Assembly: GCA_035478595.1 (NCBI GenBank)
Contig: DATIJL010000019.1
Location: forward strand, 1 to 39,684
Reading direction: 5' to 3'
DNA length: 39,684 nt
Source of the DNA: Candidatus Chromulinivoraceae bacterium
GTDB taxonomy: Bacteria; Patescibacteriota; Saccharimonadia; Saccharimonadales; Saccharimonadaceae
A model generated the notes under the pieces. It was not told where the DNA came from. It saw only the letters and a program-made list of their open reading frames with translations, and made no database searches. Each line of letters starts with the position of its first letter. Positions within the stretch are counted from its first letter, which is position 1. This document shows, piece by piece, positions 13,398 to 21,196 of this stretch. Made by a program: the position numbers and the translations under genes.

Positions 13398-13473
13398 GGG
13401 CTCGTAGTGAAGGGGTTATCACGCCTCCCTGTCACGGAGGAGATCGCCGGTTCAAATCCGGTCGAGCCCGCCA
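13398..13473 (+). tRNA. tRNA-Asp (anticodon GTC)
   Basis: Acceptor GGGCTCG/CGAGCCC, discriminator G, encoded CCA, anticodon arm CCTCC-CTGTCAC-GGAGG giving GTC, T-loop TTCAAAT. Divergent from the tRNA-Thr/Gly unit. Confidence 0.96.
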
Positions 13474-13485
13474 AGTTGAAATTAT

Positions 13486-13519
13486 AAAAACTTCTCTCTC
13501 TCACGAGGGAAGTTTTTGT
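13486..13519 (+). terminator. Terminator after tRNA-Asp
   Basis: A 13-bp stem (13486-13498 with 13505-13517, one G-T pair), a 6-base loop and a T-rich end. Confidence 0.88.
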
Positions 13520-13537
13520 TTATGTGGCATAGAACAT

Positions 13538-13565
13538 TTGCAATCCTTTTTTAAATGGTTATGCT
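13538..13565 (+). promoter_or_regulatory. pyrB promoter
   Basis: TTGCAA (13538-13543) and TATGCT (13560-13565) are 16 bases apart. The leader is about 20 nt and contains GAGGAGG. Confidence 0.6.
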
Positions 13566-13590
13566 AGGAGAAGTATAACGAGGAGGGACC

Positions 13591-14526
13591 ATGCAACATA
13601 TTCTCACGGCGGATCAATTTAATCACGAAGAGTTAGCGCAGCTATTTGGCCGCGCTGTTTTTTTTAGAGAACAAGATAGTAAGATCGCTACACGACAAGC
13701 AATCATGAAACTACACCATGGGCGTATTATGGTTTCAATGTTTTACGAGCCTTCAACCCGAACAAGGTTTAGCTTTGAAATCGCCGCAGCAAAACTAGGC
13801 ATGACGGTCGTTGGTACTGAAAACGCAGCCGAGTTCTCCTCTGCCGCTAAGGGTGAGACGATTGAAGACACTGTGCAGGTCTTAAACGAATACGGTGTGG
13901 ATGCAATTTGTATGCGCACTAAAGAAGATGGTCACGCCGCCAGAGCTGCTAACGTCAGCAAAGTTGCCATTATAAATGGCGGGGACGGCAAAGCCGAACA
14001 CCCTACACAGGCCGTTCTTGATATGTATACGATCTATGAGCATTTTGGGCGGCTGGATAACTTGCGCGTTGTCATGGGTGGTGACCTAGCACACGGTCGA
14101 ACAGTCCGCTCACTCGCTCAGCTGCTTTCAACCTACCCAAACAATCATATTGTGTTTGTCTCAACGCCAGACTTACAAATAGGCCAGGATATTAAAGAGC
14201 GACTTACAAAGAACGATACAACATTTGAAGAAACGGATGATATACAAAAAGCCTTTTCAGGTACGGATGTTGTTTATTGGACTCGTATTCAGTTAGAACG
14301 ACATGGCAACGACAAGTTAGATCTTGGTCAAGGTAAGTTCGTTATTAATAAAACAACGCTCAACTACCTCCCTAAAGAATCGATCATTATGCATCCCCTA
14401 CCTCGGGTACACGAAATTACGACAGACGTTAATAATGATCCACGCGCGCAATACTTCCGGCAAGCCGGTAATGGGCTATACATTCGTATGGCCATGCTTG
14501 ACCAGATATTAAAAGAGCTCCCCTAG
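13591..14526 (+). CDS. pyrB: Aspartate carbamoyltransferase catalytic chain
   Basis: ATCase joins carbamoyl phosphate and aspartate, the first committed step of pyrimidine synthesis. The 311 residues have FYEPSTRTRFSFE near 53-65 (carbamoyl-phosphate loop), GDGKAEHPTQAVLD near 132 (ATCase-type HPTQ rather than the ornithine enzyme's HPCQ), GDLAHGRTVRSL near 165 and HPLPRVHEI near 268. Length is normal for a catalytic chain. GAGGAGG sits six bases before ATG. It is a monocistronic unit: its terminator begins within its last codons, and no pyrI, carA/B or pyrC is nearby. Confidence 0.95.
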   Translation: MQHILTADQFNHEELAQLFGRAVFFREQDSKIATRQAIMKLHHGRIMVSMFYEPSTRTRFSFEIAAAKLGMTVVGTENAAEFSSAAKGETIEDTVQVLNEYGVDAICMRTKEDGHAARAANVSKVAIINGGDGKAEHPTQAVLDMYTIYEHFGRLDNLRVVMGGDLAHGRTVRSLAQLLSTYPNNHIVFVSTPDLQIGQDIKERLTKNDTTFEETDDIQKAFSGTDVVYWTRIQLERHGNDKLDLGQGKFVINKTTLNYLPKESIIMHPLPRVHEITTDVNNDPRAQYFRQAGNGLYIRMAMLDQILKELP

Positions 14527-14537
14527 GAGCTCTTTTT
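14511..14537. terminator. Bidirectional terminator overlapping the pyrB stop
   Basis: Stem AAAAGAGCTC/GAGCTCTTTT (14511-14520 with 14527-14536). The loop contains the pyrB TAG. It serves pyrB on one strand and the superoxide dismutase gene on the other. Confidence 0.85.
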
Positions 14538-15134
14538 CTATTTCTGGCCATAACGTTCAGCTACAAAGTCCCAGTTGACCACGTTCCACCATGATTTTAC
14601 GTAATCATCGCGTTTGTTCTTATAGTCAAGATAATACGCATGCTCCCACACATCAAGGCCTAATAGCGGCGCCTCTTTGCCCTGCATGATTGGAGTGTCT
14701 TGATTGGGTGTTGTGATTATTTCCATATTTGGTTGAAGCCATGCCCAGCCACTTCCAAACACACTGAGGGCCTTCGCTGTAAATTCATCCACAAAACCTT
14801 GATAGCTACCATATTGTGCAATAATTTTATCTGCCAGTTCCCCTGTTGGTTCGCCTCCGCCGTCTGGAGACATCCATTGCCAAAATAGGGCGTGGTTATA
14901 GTGCCCGCCACCGTTATTGCGAATAATCGTTTTAACGTTTTCTGGAAGCACGTCCAGATCATCTAAAAGACTCTCAAGTGGACGCTCACGTAATGCCGGA
15001 GCGCTGTCAATTGCCATGTTTAGCTTGTCTACATACGCTTGATGATGTTTATCATGATGAAGTTTCATAATGTCGCCACTGATGTACTTGCCAAGCGCAT
15101 CATAGTTATATGGCAGGTCTGGTAATTTATACAT
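14538..15134 (-). CDS. sodA: Superoxide dismutase, Fe/Mn family
   Basis: The enzyme converts superoxide to oxygen and peroxide in the cytosol. The 198 residues are of normal length. All four metal ligands are visible: His in KLHHDKHHQAYV (near 26), His in GGHYNHALFW (near 81), and Asp and His in DVWEHAYYLDY (near 163-167). GGGHYNH and DVWEHAYY are more like the Mn or cambialistic forms, but the metal cannot be fixed from sequence. AGGAGG lies six bases before ATG. It follows the foldase gene by about 9 nt and may be co-transcribed with it. Confidence 0.96.
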   Translation of the reverse strand: MYKLPDLPYNYDALGKYISGDIMKLHHDKHHQAYVDKLNMAIDSAPALRERPLESLLDDLDVLPENVKTIIRNNGGGHYNHALFWQWMSPDGGGEPTGELADKIIAQYGSYQGFVDEFTAKALSVFGSGWAWLQPNMEIITTPNQDTPIMQGKEAPLLGLDVWEHAYYLDYKNKRDDYVKSWWNVVNWDFVAERYGQK

Positions 15135-15143
15135 ACATACCTC

Positions 15144-16202
15144 CTATTGCGTTACTGATTGGTTATCTACATTTGGAACAGAAATATATTCGTGAATCTT
15201 GTTGTCTTTTTTGAGTGCAGCAAATTGTTCATCAAACTTGATAAGTGGAATACGTATGTATTCGTAATTAATTTGCGTGTCACTCTTATCAAGAAGTCGT
15301 ACAAAGTAATAACCATCACCTGTTGTCGTTTTCATAACGCCTGATACAGCACCTTTTTGGAGTTTAGTCGCCTCAGCACTGAGACCTCCATCGCTGTTTG
15401 TAAGTGGCACCATGCCGGATACACCAGCAGTAACCTTTGCGCTGCCGTTACCACCTAGTTGTGTCGCAATAGCGCCAAAGTCAGCATTTGGAGCTTTCAC
15501 AAGACTCGCTGCTTGGTCGGCTTTACCTTTAGCGGTTACGTCAATTGCGTACGCAACTGCCTGGTGGAGTAACTTACTTTTTGCATCCTGCCGGTATTCA
15601 TCTGGTGACCATCCTAAGATGCTAAGCGCCGAAGCATCGTATGTTTCTTGTGAGATTGTACCGTTTGCCGTGTTGCGATCGTTTGTAATTACTTGGTCTA
15701 CCTGCTGATCGCTCACACTAACTCCAAGCTGCCCGGCTAACTTGGCCGCGTAGGCATCCTGTTCAACATTGTCCATTGATTTTCGTTTAACATAGTCAAG
15801 TTGACGCTTGCCGTCACTACTGCCAAGATCGACTTGTTCGCTCGACTGTAAGTAGTGTGCGGAACTGTTGTAATACATAAGATATGAGCTATAACGGACA
15901 GATTGTCCATCAACCGATGCTACAGGTAATGGCAAGACGCGCGTAACTCGATAAAAGAATGAACTCGTATTTTGTACCTGGTAAAGCTGCCACCACCCAA
16001 CAACCGCAGCTAGTACCAGAGTAACGAGTGTTACAATTATAGTATTTATTACAAGCTTGTGACGAGCGTACTGCATAGGATACTTAAACCGGCGTCCGCC
16101 AGCTAGAATACGCTCTCTGTGCTCTGCAACCGTTTCATTGGTAATACGTGAAGGAATTGCCTGCATAGCTCCCCTGCGTCTCTTAAACGGTAGTTTCTTC
16201 AT
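15144..16202 (-). CDS. Membrane-anchored SurA/PpiC-type foldase
   Basis: A 352-residue protein with a basic cytosolic head, one membrane anchor near residues 48-70 (VINTIIVTLVTLVLAAVVGWW) and an extracytoplasmic part. The latter has a SurA_N-like helical region (about 95-215, with VASVDGQSV at its start) and a parvulin-like region (about 225-315, including LQKGAVSGVMKTTTGDGYYF, the usual G.[IV]S.P...GY.[FI] pattern). It probably assists folding of exported proteins such as pilus or surface proteins (inference). The frame opens at GTG 16217, but ATG 16202 has AAGGAG just upstream. It overlaps the PH-domain gene by 20 nt. Confidence 0.83.
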   Translation of the reverse strand: MKKLPFKRRRGAMQAIPSRITNETVAEHRERILAGGRRFKYPMQYARHKLVINTIIVTLVTLVLAAVVGWWQLYQVQNTSSFFYRVTRVLPLPVASVDGQSVRYSSYLMYYNSSAHYLQSSEQVDLGSSDGKRQLDYVKRKSMDNVEQDAYAAKLAGQLGVSVSDQQVDQVITNDRNTANGTISQETYDASALSILGWSPDEYRQDAKSKLLHQAVAYAIDVTAKGKADQAASLVKAPNADFGAIATQLGGNGSAKVTAGVSGMVPLTNSDGGLSAEATKLQKGAVSGVMKTTTGDGYYFVRLLDKSDTQINYEYIRIPLIKFDEQFAALKKDNKIHEYISVPNVDNQSVTQ

Positions 16203-16722
16203 AATCTCCTTGCCCACCAGTTATAGCAGCCGAAACCGCATCTTGTAGCTTGTTATAAATTTCATCCGGATGCTCAACCTTGTGGATAACAAGGTCACCC
16301 ACAAGAGTCTGAATGACAATCGTGCCGTATCCAAAAATTTCGCCACTTAGTCCAGGTACATTATAGCTTATGTTTTGGATCTTTGACAGTCGCAGTTCCA
16401 CCACATTCTTACCAAAAAATCCCTGTTGCGTTATCTGGCGAAGACGCTGATCGGTCACAATGTATACAGTAAAATACCACATAATAAAGTGATAAGAAAA
16501 AAGAAATAGGCCAATAGTGAGACCGAGAATTGGGAGTAAGAAAAGTTCTAGGTTCGTTTGCCAGATAAGTGGTGGTATAGCGAGAAGTGCAAATGGAATG
16601 ACAAGAAGGTAAAAGCCTTTACGCATAGAGATCATATGGCGTCGAAATACAAAAAGCAGTTGCTCGCCATCACGCTGTCCGTCAAAGTCGAGTCCCTCCG
16701 AAGAACGGTCTTTTTTGCTCAT
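16183..16722 (-). CDS. Bacterial PH-domain (bPH2) membrane protein
   Basis: A 179-residue protein with two membrane segments around residues 35-75 (GFYLLVIPFALLAIPPLIW and FLLPILGLTIGLFLFSYHF). A bPH2/DUF304 domain follows (YIVTDQRLRQITQQGFFGKN, then VELRLSKIQNISY, then GTIVIQT). Members such as YdbS/YdbT are envelope proteins of unclear role. ATG 16722 is chosen over the codon at 16740 because TATAAT ends exactly 6 nt before it, predicting a leaderless mRNA. The foldase gene follows with a 20-nt overlap. Confidence 0.85.
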   Translation of the reverse strand: MSKKDRSSEGLDFDGQRDGEQLLFVFRRHMISMRKGFYLLVIPFALLAIPPLIWQTNLELFLLPILGLTIGLFLFSYHFIMWYFTVYIVTDQRLRQITQQGFFGKNVVELRLSKIQNISYNVPGLSGEIFGYGTIVIQTLVGDLVIHKVEHPDEIYNKLQDAVSAAITGGQGDYEETTV

Positions 16723-16728
16723 GTCGAT

Positions 16729-16734
16729 ATTATA
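16729..16734 (-). promoter_or_regulatory. -10 box for leaderless PH-domain mRNA
   Basis: A perfect TATAAT on the minus strand, 6 nt before ATG 16722. Confidence 0.7.
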
Positions 16735-16771
16735 TACCATTCATCCCTTAAAAATAACAACATACCGTTGT

Positions 16772-16809
16772 CACATAAAATGCCAGGCGTTAACTTGGCA
16801 TTTTATGTG
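16772..16809. terminator. Inverted repeat after the HD-domain gene
   Basis: A perfect 14-bp repeat (16772-16785 with 16796-16809) with a 10-base loop, lying between the end of the HD gene and the PH-gene promoter. Without a T-run outside the stem it is a likely but not textbook terminator. Confidence 0.55.
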
Positions 16810-16818
16810 GTACTCTCA

Positions 16819-16905
16819 ATGGATAAAAGGTGGAACACTCTTTACCCTGATATTATGTCACTTTATAAAAGACTAGAAGAAATGGGCGTTAGACCCGATC
16901 TTTAA
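16819..16905 (+). CDS. Possible 28-residue protein
   Basis: A short frame begins MDKRWNTLYPDIM and ends EEMGVRPDL. Its composition is protein-like, but there is no Shine-Dalgarno and no -10 box at the leaderless distance, and it overlaps the end of the minus-strand HD gene by 17 bases. Weak candidate. Confidence 0.2.
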   Translation: MDKRWNTLYPDIMSLYKRLEEMGVRPDL

Positions 16906-17475
16906 CGAAAAAGATTAGCTTCAATGCCTCGTAGCGAGGCCGCACTTCCCGTCTTACATCATCGAAGAACAATTTTTTATTGAAGTCCTTTTCCATTTTT
17001 CCATGCATCCAGTCTTTGAATATTACGTAGTCATCTTTCGGACCATAGTGTCGCCAACAAAAAAGTGGATAGAAATCCGTGAGAAAGTGGGCAGCGCCAT
17101 CAGCGGTAGCCATAACTTTTCCTTCCAGTGATGTCGGCTTCAGCTCCTTGCAGCTATGCGGTTTGATGATCTCGTCCACTACAAAAGCCGTGTCCTGCAT
17201 ATCGAAACCACTTTCCTTCAATAATTCTTCGGCGATCTTGAGGCTTTCGGCTTCGTGCTCTGGACGCTCGCGTGCCATAACTGCATCAGCAACGTCATGG
17301 AGGAGCGCTCCAGCAACCGCGAGGTCAATATTCGCCCCTTGGCTATTCTTTTGGTTAGATCGGCGACAACGAGCACATGATTCTCGTAGGCCCAATCGAT
17401 CCATACATCTGCATTCGGATTGTTAGCAGTATAAAGCTTTTCGACTTTTTCTCGTAAGATATCCAATTTCTGCAT
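16889..17475 (-). pseudogene. HD-domain phosphohydrolase, frameshifted
   Basis: Two overlapping frames together make one HD-domain protein of about 195 residues. The first (from ATG 17475) gives MQKLDILREKVEKLY and WAYENHVLVVADLTKRIAK, with the first HD-family His. The second continues ANIDLAVAGALLHDVADAV (the HD pair), EIIKPH, and MATADGAAHFL with a later Asp. They join if one base is restored in the C4 run at 17335-17338 (GGGG on the coding strand). Both halves keep conserved residues, so the break is recent, a sequencing slip, or a slippery site. TATGAT ends 6 nt before ATG 17475. The family hydrolyses phosphomonoesters or nucleotides; substrate unknown. Confidence 0.8.
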
Positions 17476-17481
17476 ATACCC

Positions 17482-17487
17482 ATCATA
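17482..17487 (-). promoter_or_regulatory. -10 box for leaderless HD-domain mRNA
   Basis: TATGAT on the minus strand, 6 nt before ATG 17475. Confidence 0.6.
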
Positions 17488-17540
17488 CATCAACCTTAAA
17501 AGATGCGAACTCATGAAACAGATTAGAGATTTAGAACAAA

Positions 17541-17569
17541 ATAAAAAGACATCGACTCCGCAATGTCTT
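17541..17569 (-). terminator. Terminator of tRNA-Arg
   Basis: Stem AAGACAT/ATGTCTT (17546-17552 with 17563-17569), followed on the minus strand by a T-rich tail. Confidence 0.75.
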
Positions 17570-17588
17570 CGTATCTGTAATACAAAAA

Positions 17589-17665
17589 TGGTACCCCGGG
17601 CGGGAGTCGAACCTGCAACCTTTTCCTTAGGACGGAACTGCTCTGTCCAATTGAGCTACCGAGGC
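17589..17665 (-). tRNA. tRNA-Arg (anticodon CCT)
   Basis: Acceptor GCCTCGG/CCGGGGT with a terminal G-T pair, discriminator A, encoded CCA, and an anticodon loop GTCCTAA giving CCT for AGG codons. The T-stem has an A-C mismatch and the anticodon stem ends in a G-A pair, so it is a slightly irregular molecule. TATACT at 17677-17682 (minus) is a likely -10. Confidence 0.92.
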
Positions 17666-17676
17666 GTATAGGGGTT

Positions 17677-17682
17677 AGTATA
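17677..17682 (-). promoter_or_regulatory. -10 box of tRNA-Arg
   Basis: TATACT on the minus strand, 11 bases before the tRNA 5' end and just after the ndk terminator. Confidence 0.55.
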
Positions 17683-17687
17683 TCATA

Positions 17688-17715
17688 AAACCAGCGACCG
17701 GCTGACCGCTGGTTT
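17688..17715 (-). terminator. ndk terminator
   Basis: Stem AAACCAGCG/CGCTGGTTT (17688-17696 with 17707-17715) with a 10-base loop, followed on the minus strand by TTTTATGATAT (first T inside the stem). Confidence 0.75.
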
Positions 17716-17730
17716 ATAGAGTGCACTTCC

Positions 17731-18252
17731 CTATTTACGAGTTTTTGCTGGCATTGGCTGAGTAAAATACTCGTGGACTGTTTGGTAGTCAGCAAAAATT
17801 TCTTTAGAATTAAACCAGTGTTCAATTTCCTGGGCTGCCTCATCAGGATCGCCTGAAGCATGCAGAATTGTTGGCAGTGCAACATTGTGCGTGTTAACGT
17901 GATCGAGACTGGCATGTGCGTAGTCGCCGCGAATCGTGCCAGGGGCAGCTTCGTTCGTACTAGTAGTACCAACCATTTTGCGAACTTGTTTAACTGCACT
18001 GACACCCTCGAGTACCATAGCAATAACGGGACCTTCCTGCATAGCACCAAGTTGTACTCTAAATTGAGCCTCTCCACGACGGGACACCATCTTGCCAATT
18101 GTCTCATAGTGGTGGTAGTAGTGAGCCTCGTCTGGGTTCACCATTTTCATTGCAATGATCTTAAGACCAACTTTTTCGAATCGGCTCAACACTTCTCCGA
18201 CGATACCGCGTTGTACAGCATCTGGCTTAAAAACAACCAGTGTTCGTTCCAT
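17731..18252 (-). CDS. ndk: Nucleoside diphosphate kinase
   Basis: Ndk passes the gamma phosphate of ATP to other nucleoside diphosphates through a phospho-histidine. The 173 residues have ERTLVVFKPDAVQRGIVGEV at the start, the substrate segment KMVSRRGE, GTIRGDYAH and then the active His in LPTILHASGDP near residue 131. The family usually has NxxHxSDS; here the last Ser is Gly-Asp. At 173 residues it is about 25-30 longer than typical Ndk, with extra residues between GDYAH and the active site and at the C-terminus. AAGGAG lies before ATG. It is a single-gene unit. Confidence 0.94.
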   Translation of the reverse strand: MERTLVVFKPDAVQRGIVGEVLSRFEKVGLKIIAMKMVNPDEAHYYHHYETIGKMVSRRGEAQFRVQLGAMQEGPVIAMVLEGVSAVKQVRKMVGTTSTNEAAPGTIRGDYAHASLDHVNTHNVALPTILHASGDPDEAAQEIEHWFNSKEIFADYQTVHEYFTQPMPAKTRK

Positions 18253-18353
18253 GAATTATTCTCCTTGTTTTGTGACGTCTCTATTTTATCAAAACTCACC
18301 TCGTTAAGATAGTCAGCGAGACCTCAACTGTATTCAAGCGCAATCATCTGAGC

Positions 18354-18359
18354 TATGCT
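18354..18359 (+). promoter_or_regulatory. -10 box for leaderless Xer recombinase mRNA
   Basis: TATGCT ends 6 nt before ATG 18366. Confidence 0.55.
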
Positions 18360-18365
18360 AGAAAT

Positions 18366-19283
18366 ATGTATTTAAGTGAACTTATATTAGATTATATTGA
18401 ACACCTTGAAGTGGAGGGAGGACGGTCTGCAAAAACCGCTGAAAATTACAAACTATACCTAGAACGGTTTGTAGAGTTTAGTAACGACACGACCGTTGAT
18501 AAAATTACCTCAGAGGTGATTCGTAAATACAGGCTTTGGCTTAACCGTTACAAAAACGACAACGAGGATGAGCTGGCAACGATTACACAGAGCTACCACC
18601 TCATTGCTCTACGCGGTTTTTTAGGCTACCTCTCTAAGCGCGACATACCCAGCCTTAGCCCGGAAAAAATTGAACTCCCTAAGGTATCACGTAAACAAGT
18701 GACATTCTTGCACTACGATGAAGTTACGCGCCTACTCGATAGCATCCCTCTTGATAGCGAGGCTGGACTCCGAGATAGAGCAATTATCGAACTTCTTTTT
18801 TCAAGTGGATTACGCGTTTCAGAACTTGCTAACCTAAACCGTGACCATGTTAACACCAAGCGTCGTGAGTTCATGGTCCGTGGTAAGGGCCAGAAAGATC
18901 GGCCGGTATTTATTGGCGAAGCCACTGCCCTCCGCGTCGAAGACTATCTATCCGCTCGATTAGATAATCTACCTCCTCTTTTTTTGAGTTATAGTCGCAA
19001 CAACACCACAAACACAACAGGTGAATATCGCCGCCTTACCACACGAAGCATACAGCGTATCATCAATAAGTATGCACGCTTGGCAGGCATCACTAAACAT
19101 GTTAGTCCGCATACAATGAGGCATAGCTTTGCTACTGATTTACTTATGAACGGCGCTGATATACGCAGTGTACAGTCAATGCTTGGTCACAGCAACATTA
19201 GTACAACCCAGGTTTATACTCATGTTACGGATGAGCACCTACGCGAAGTATATGAGAAGTTTCACAGTGATACGGATACCTAG
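18366..19283 (+). CDS. xerC: Xer-type tyrosine recombinase
   Basis: A 305-residue recombinase that probably resolves chromosome dimers at a dif site. Residues 1-95 are the SAM-like DNA-binding domain (YIEHLEVEGGRSAKTAENYK). The catalytic domain has all the expected residues: Arg in SGLRVSELANL (about 148), Lys in RGKGQKDRPVF (about 178), HTMRHSFATDLLMNGADI (His-x-x-Arg, about 248), MLGHSNISTTQVYTHV with the second His and the nucleophile Tyr (about 283). No other recombinase or integrase marks lie nearby, so a housekeeping Xer is more likely than a phage integrase. No Shine-Dalgarno is present. Confidence 0.93.
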   Translation: MYLSELILDYIEHLEVEGGRSAKTAENYKLYLERFVEFSNDTTVDKITSEVIRKYRLWLNRYKNDNEDELATITQSYHLIALRGFLGYLSKRDIPSLSPEKIELPKVSRKQVTFLHYDEVTRLLDSIPLDSEAGLRDRAIIELLFSSGLRVSELANLNRDHVNTKRREFMVRGKGQKDRPVFIGEATALRVEDYLSARLDNLPPLFLSYSRNNTTNTTGEYRRLTTRSIQRIINKYARLAGITKHVSPHTMRHSFATDLLMNGADIRSVQSMLGHSNISTTQVYTHVTDEHLREVYEKFHSDTDT

Positions 19284-19284
19284 A

Positions 19285-20478
19285 CTATGGGGTACATGTG
19301 CTAGTGCCACTATAGCCAGCGTCACTATCAGTCACGACAAAGTTTTTACACAAGTTACCACTTAAATCGATAGCAACATTCGGATATGTAAAATCACCCG
19401 TAAGCTCTACACGCGCCTGAACACGACGAAACTGCTCATTTGCACGGCCGGTTGAGTCAATAAGAGGCTGCACCTGGTTAAACTGCACGTAGCTATTACC
19501 GTTCTTGAGGCGGATCTGGAAGTGTGCTCCATTGTAGAGCGACGACAAACGCAGATAGGCATTGCGATTAGCTACGTTACCGTCGATTGGCGATGGCAGC
19601 TTAATTGTCGCACTACAAGCATATTCGCTATTCGTAAAACTTGTCGCACACTTAACTTGCTGAGGCGCGTTTGTAGGACTCCGTCGCGCATCCAAGGCAA
19701 AATCAGACGTCGTAAGGCCTGTTGAGGATGGATACAGGAATAGTGTATTAGCATCGCTCTTATTTCCCGCCTGACTATCATCGAAATCAGACAGTTTGAA
19801 ACTTCCCCCCATTTGCATAAGCTGCGTGCGCATAAGAGCTGGATAGTTAAACTGCCATTTAGTACCCATCGGCGGCAGAGCTACACTTGCACCTGACGAT
19901 GGAAAACTAATGGTTGGATTGTTAGTGGCTGATGAAATGTCATCGCGACTAAACCAGTGAAGTTCTACTGTATCGAATATGCCGACACCTCGGATTGGAA
20001 CGATCGATGAGGCGTTGGTTGCGAGAGTCCCCTTATAGTCGTCAGTGTTTACACCGATTTTTACACAGGTATATGCCTGATCAAGCTTTGCTGAGTTTGT
20101 ATCAGTCTCATTTTGTTGAATAATCGTTTCGTTATTTGCCGCCCCTACGATTCCCGCTTTCGATAGTGCATCACAGCTAGTGGTTGATTCACCTGGTGCC
20201 GGCGTCAACGCATTTGCAATAGTTATACAGTTTACGCTTGATGGTGCAGCATTGTTACGACATTCTTGATCCAACAGCAGCAAACGCTTCGCATCTTCTA
20301 CACCCGCTTGCGCAGAATCGTAAGCACTTTTGGAAAGATCATCCGAAGTTGCTTGTTGCTGATCGCGGAGCATCAATTGAATAAAACCAACTGTCACAAC
20401 GGTCATAAGCAGCGCTGAAAAAATAACAATAAAGAGAGAGACCGCTCCACGCTGATTACCTTTGTTATACTGTTTCAC
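19285..20478 (-). CDS. PilX-like type IV pilus accessory protein
   Basis: A 397-residue protein with a short basic head, one hydrophobic N-terminal helix (GAVSLFIVIFSALLMTVVTVGF, about 11-32) and a long exported part rich in Ser, Thr, Asn and paired cysteines. The N-terminus matches PilX-type proteins, which resemble pilins but lack the GFTLIE cleavage motif. GTG 20478 is chosen because GGGAGG lies eight bases upstream, and it follows the previous stop by one base. Last gene of the minor-pilin operon; it ends two bases from the converging Xer gene, with no clear terminator. Confidence 0.78.
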   Translation of the reverse strand: MKQYNKGNQRGAVSLFIVIFSALLMTVVTVGFIQLMLRDQQQATSDDLSKSAYDSAQAGVEDAKRLLLLDQECRNNAAPSSVNCITIANALTPAPGESTTSCDALSKAGIVGAANNETIIQQNETDTNSAKLDQAYTCVKIGVNTDDYKGTLATNASSIVPIRGVGIFDTVELHWFSRDDISSATNNPTISFPSSGASVALPPMGTKWQFNYPALMRTQLMQMGGSFKLSDFDDSQAGNKSDANTLFLYPSSTGLTTSDFALDARRSPTNAPQQVKCATSFTNSEYACSATIKLPSPIDGNVANRNAYLRLSSLYNGAHFQIRLKNGNSYVQFNQVQPLIDSTGRANEQFRRVQARVELTGDFTYPNVAIDLSGNLCKNFVVTDSDAGYSGTSTCTP

Positions 20479-20479
20479 T

Positions 20480-21196
20480 TTATTGACCTCCCGATTTGTT
20501 GCCTGCACGTGCAATAATATCAAACCTATTTACTGAACAATAATCTTGATCGCCTACTCCTGCGGCTGGCGGCTTACAAGACGTATTGTCTGTTGTTAGC
20601 TGCTGCCTGTCATTCGTCCCTATTACCATAGAAATAGCGTAGATGGCTTGACTTGTACTTGCGTCGCTTGCTGTTTGTGCAATGGAGAATGCATGCACAA
20701 CAAGATCACGATCACCTGTTGTCAGTATCTCCGTCGCATCTAATCGAGTAACTGTTGTGTTCATGTTTGAGCACAGAGCACCTCCAGCATCCGCTACCTT
20801 AGCAAAGTGAACGGGTGTATTGTCATCGTACTTATTATATAGCGCTGGCGCACCAGGGCCTCCCGCAAGCGCGGAACCATAGTTCCAAGCGTAGCTGTAG
20901 TTTCCCAAACAAAGTCGCCCACCACCTGGTAGCATAACGTACTTTGATGTGGCCGTTGCTGGTGAGTTATCGACTTTAGGCGTTACATCAAACGGAACAC
21001 TCGAGGCAATACTCTGCTGCAGTTCCGTAGTGACAGCACGCCCGGCCTGGTCTACTTCACGCAGCGTAATACCTTTATTGTAGATATTTCCTATTTGAAT
21101 CGTTGTCATAGCGACTGCAACTAGAAGAACGGAGATAAAGGTCATGGCAAGCATGAGCTCAATGAGTGTAAATCCGTTTTGCTTTCTATGGTTCAT
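20480..21196 (-). CDS. Type IV minor pseudopilin, PilW-like
   Basis: A 238-residue pilin-like protein. The head MNHRKQNG is followed by the prepilin peptidase site and helix FTLIELMLAMTFISVLLVAVAM; cleavage is expected after Gly8. The mature part has several cysteines. It overlaps the upstream PilV-like gene by 11 nt and ends one base before the PilX-like start. Its size, plus its place after GspH- and PilV-like genes, suggests PilW, part of the priming complex at the pilus tip (inference). Confidence 0.88.
   Translation of the reverse strand: MNHRKQNGFTLIELMLAMTFISVLLVAVAMTTIQIGNIYNKGITLREVDQAGRAVTTELQQSIASSVPFDVTPKVDNSPATATSKYVMLPGGGRLCLGNYSYAWNYGSALAGGPGAPALYNKYDDNTPVHFAKVADAGGALCSNMNTTVTRLDATEILTTGDRDLVVHAFSIAQTASDASTSQAIYAISMVIGTNDRQQLTTDNTSCKPPAAGVGDQDYCSVNRFDIIARAGNKSGGQ

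Noticed and set aside
13137-13504. Reading frames on both strands over the tRNA cluster
   Set aside because: They are made of tRNA-Gly, tRNA-Thr and tRNA-Asp sequence.
17523-18107. A 194-residue minus-strand frame
   Set aside because: It runs out of frame through ndk and across the tRNA-Arg gene.
18366-19283. Phage or integrative-element integrase
   Set aside because: No phage genes, attachment repeats or cargo lie nearby. Sequence and length fit a housekeeping Xer recombinase.
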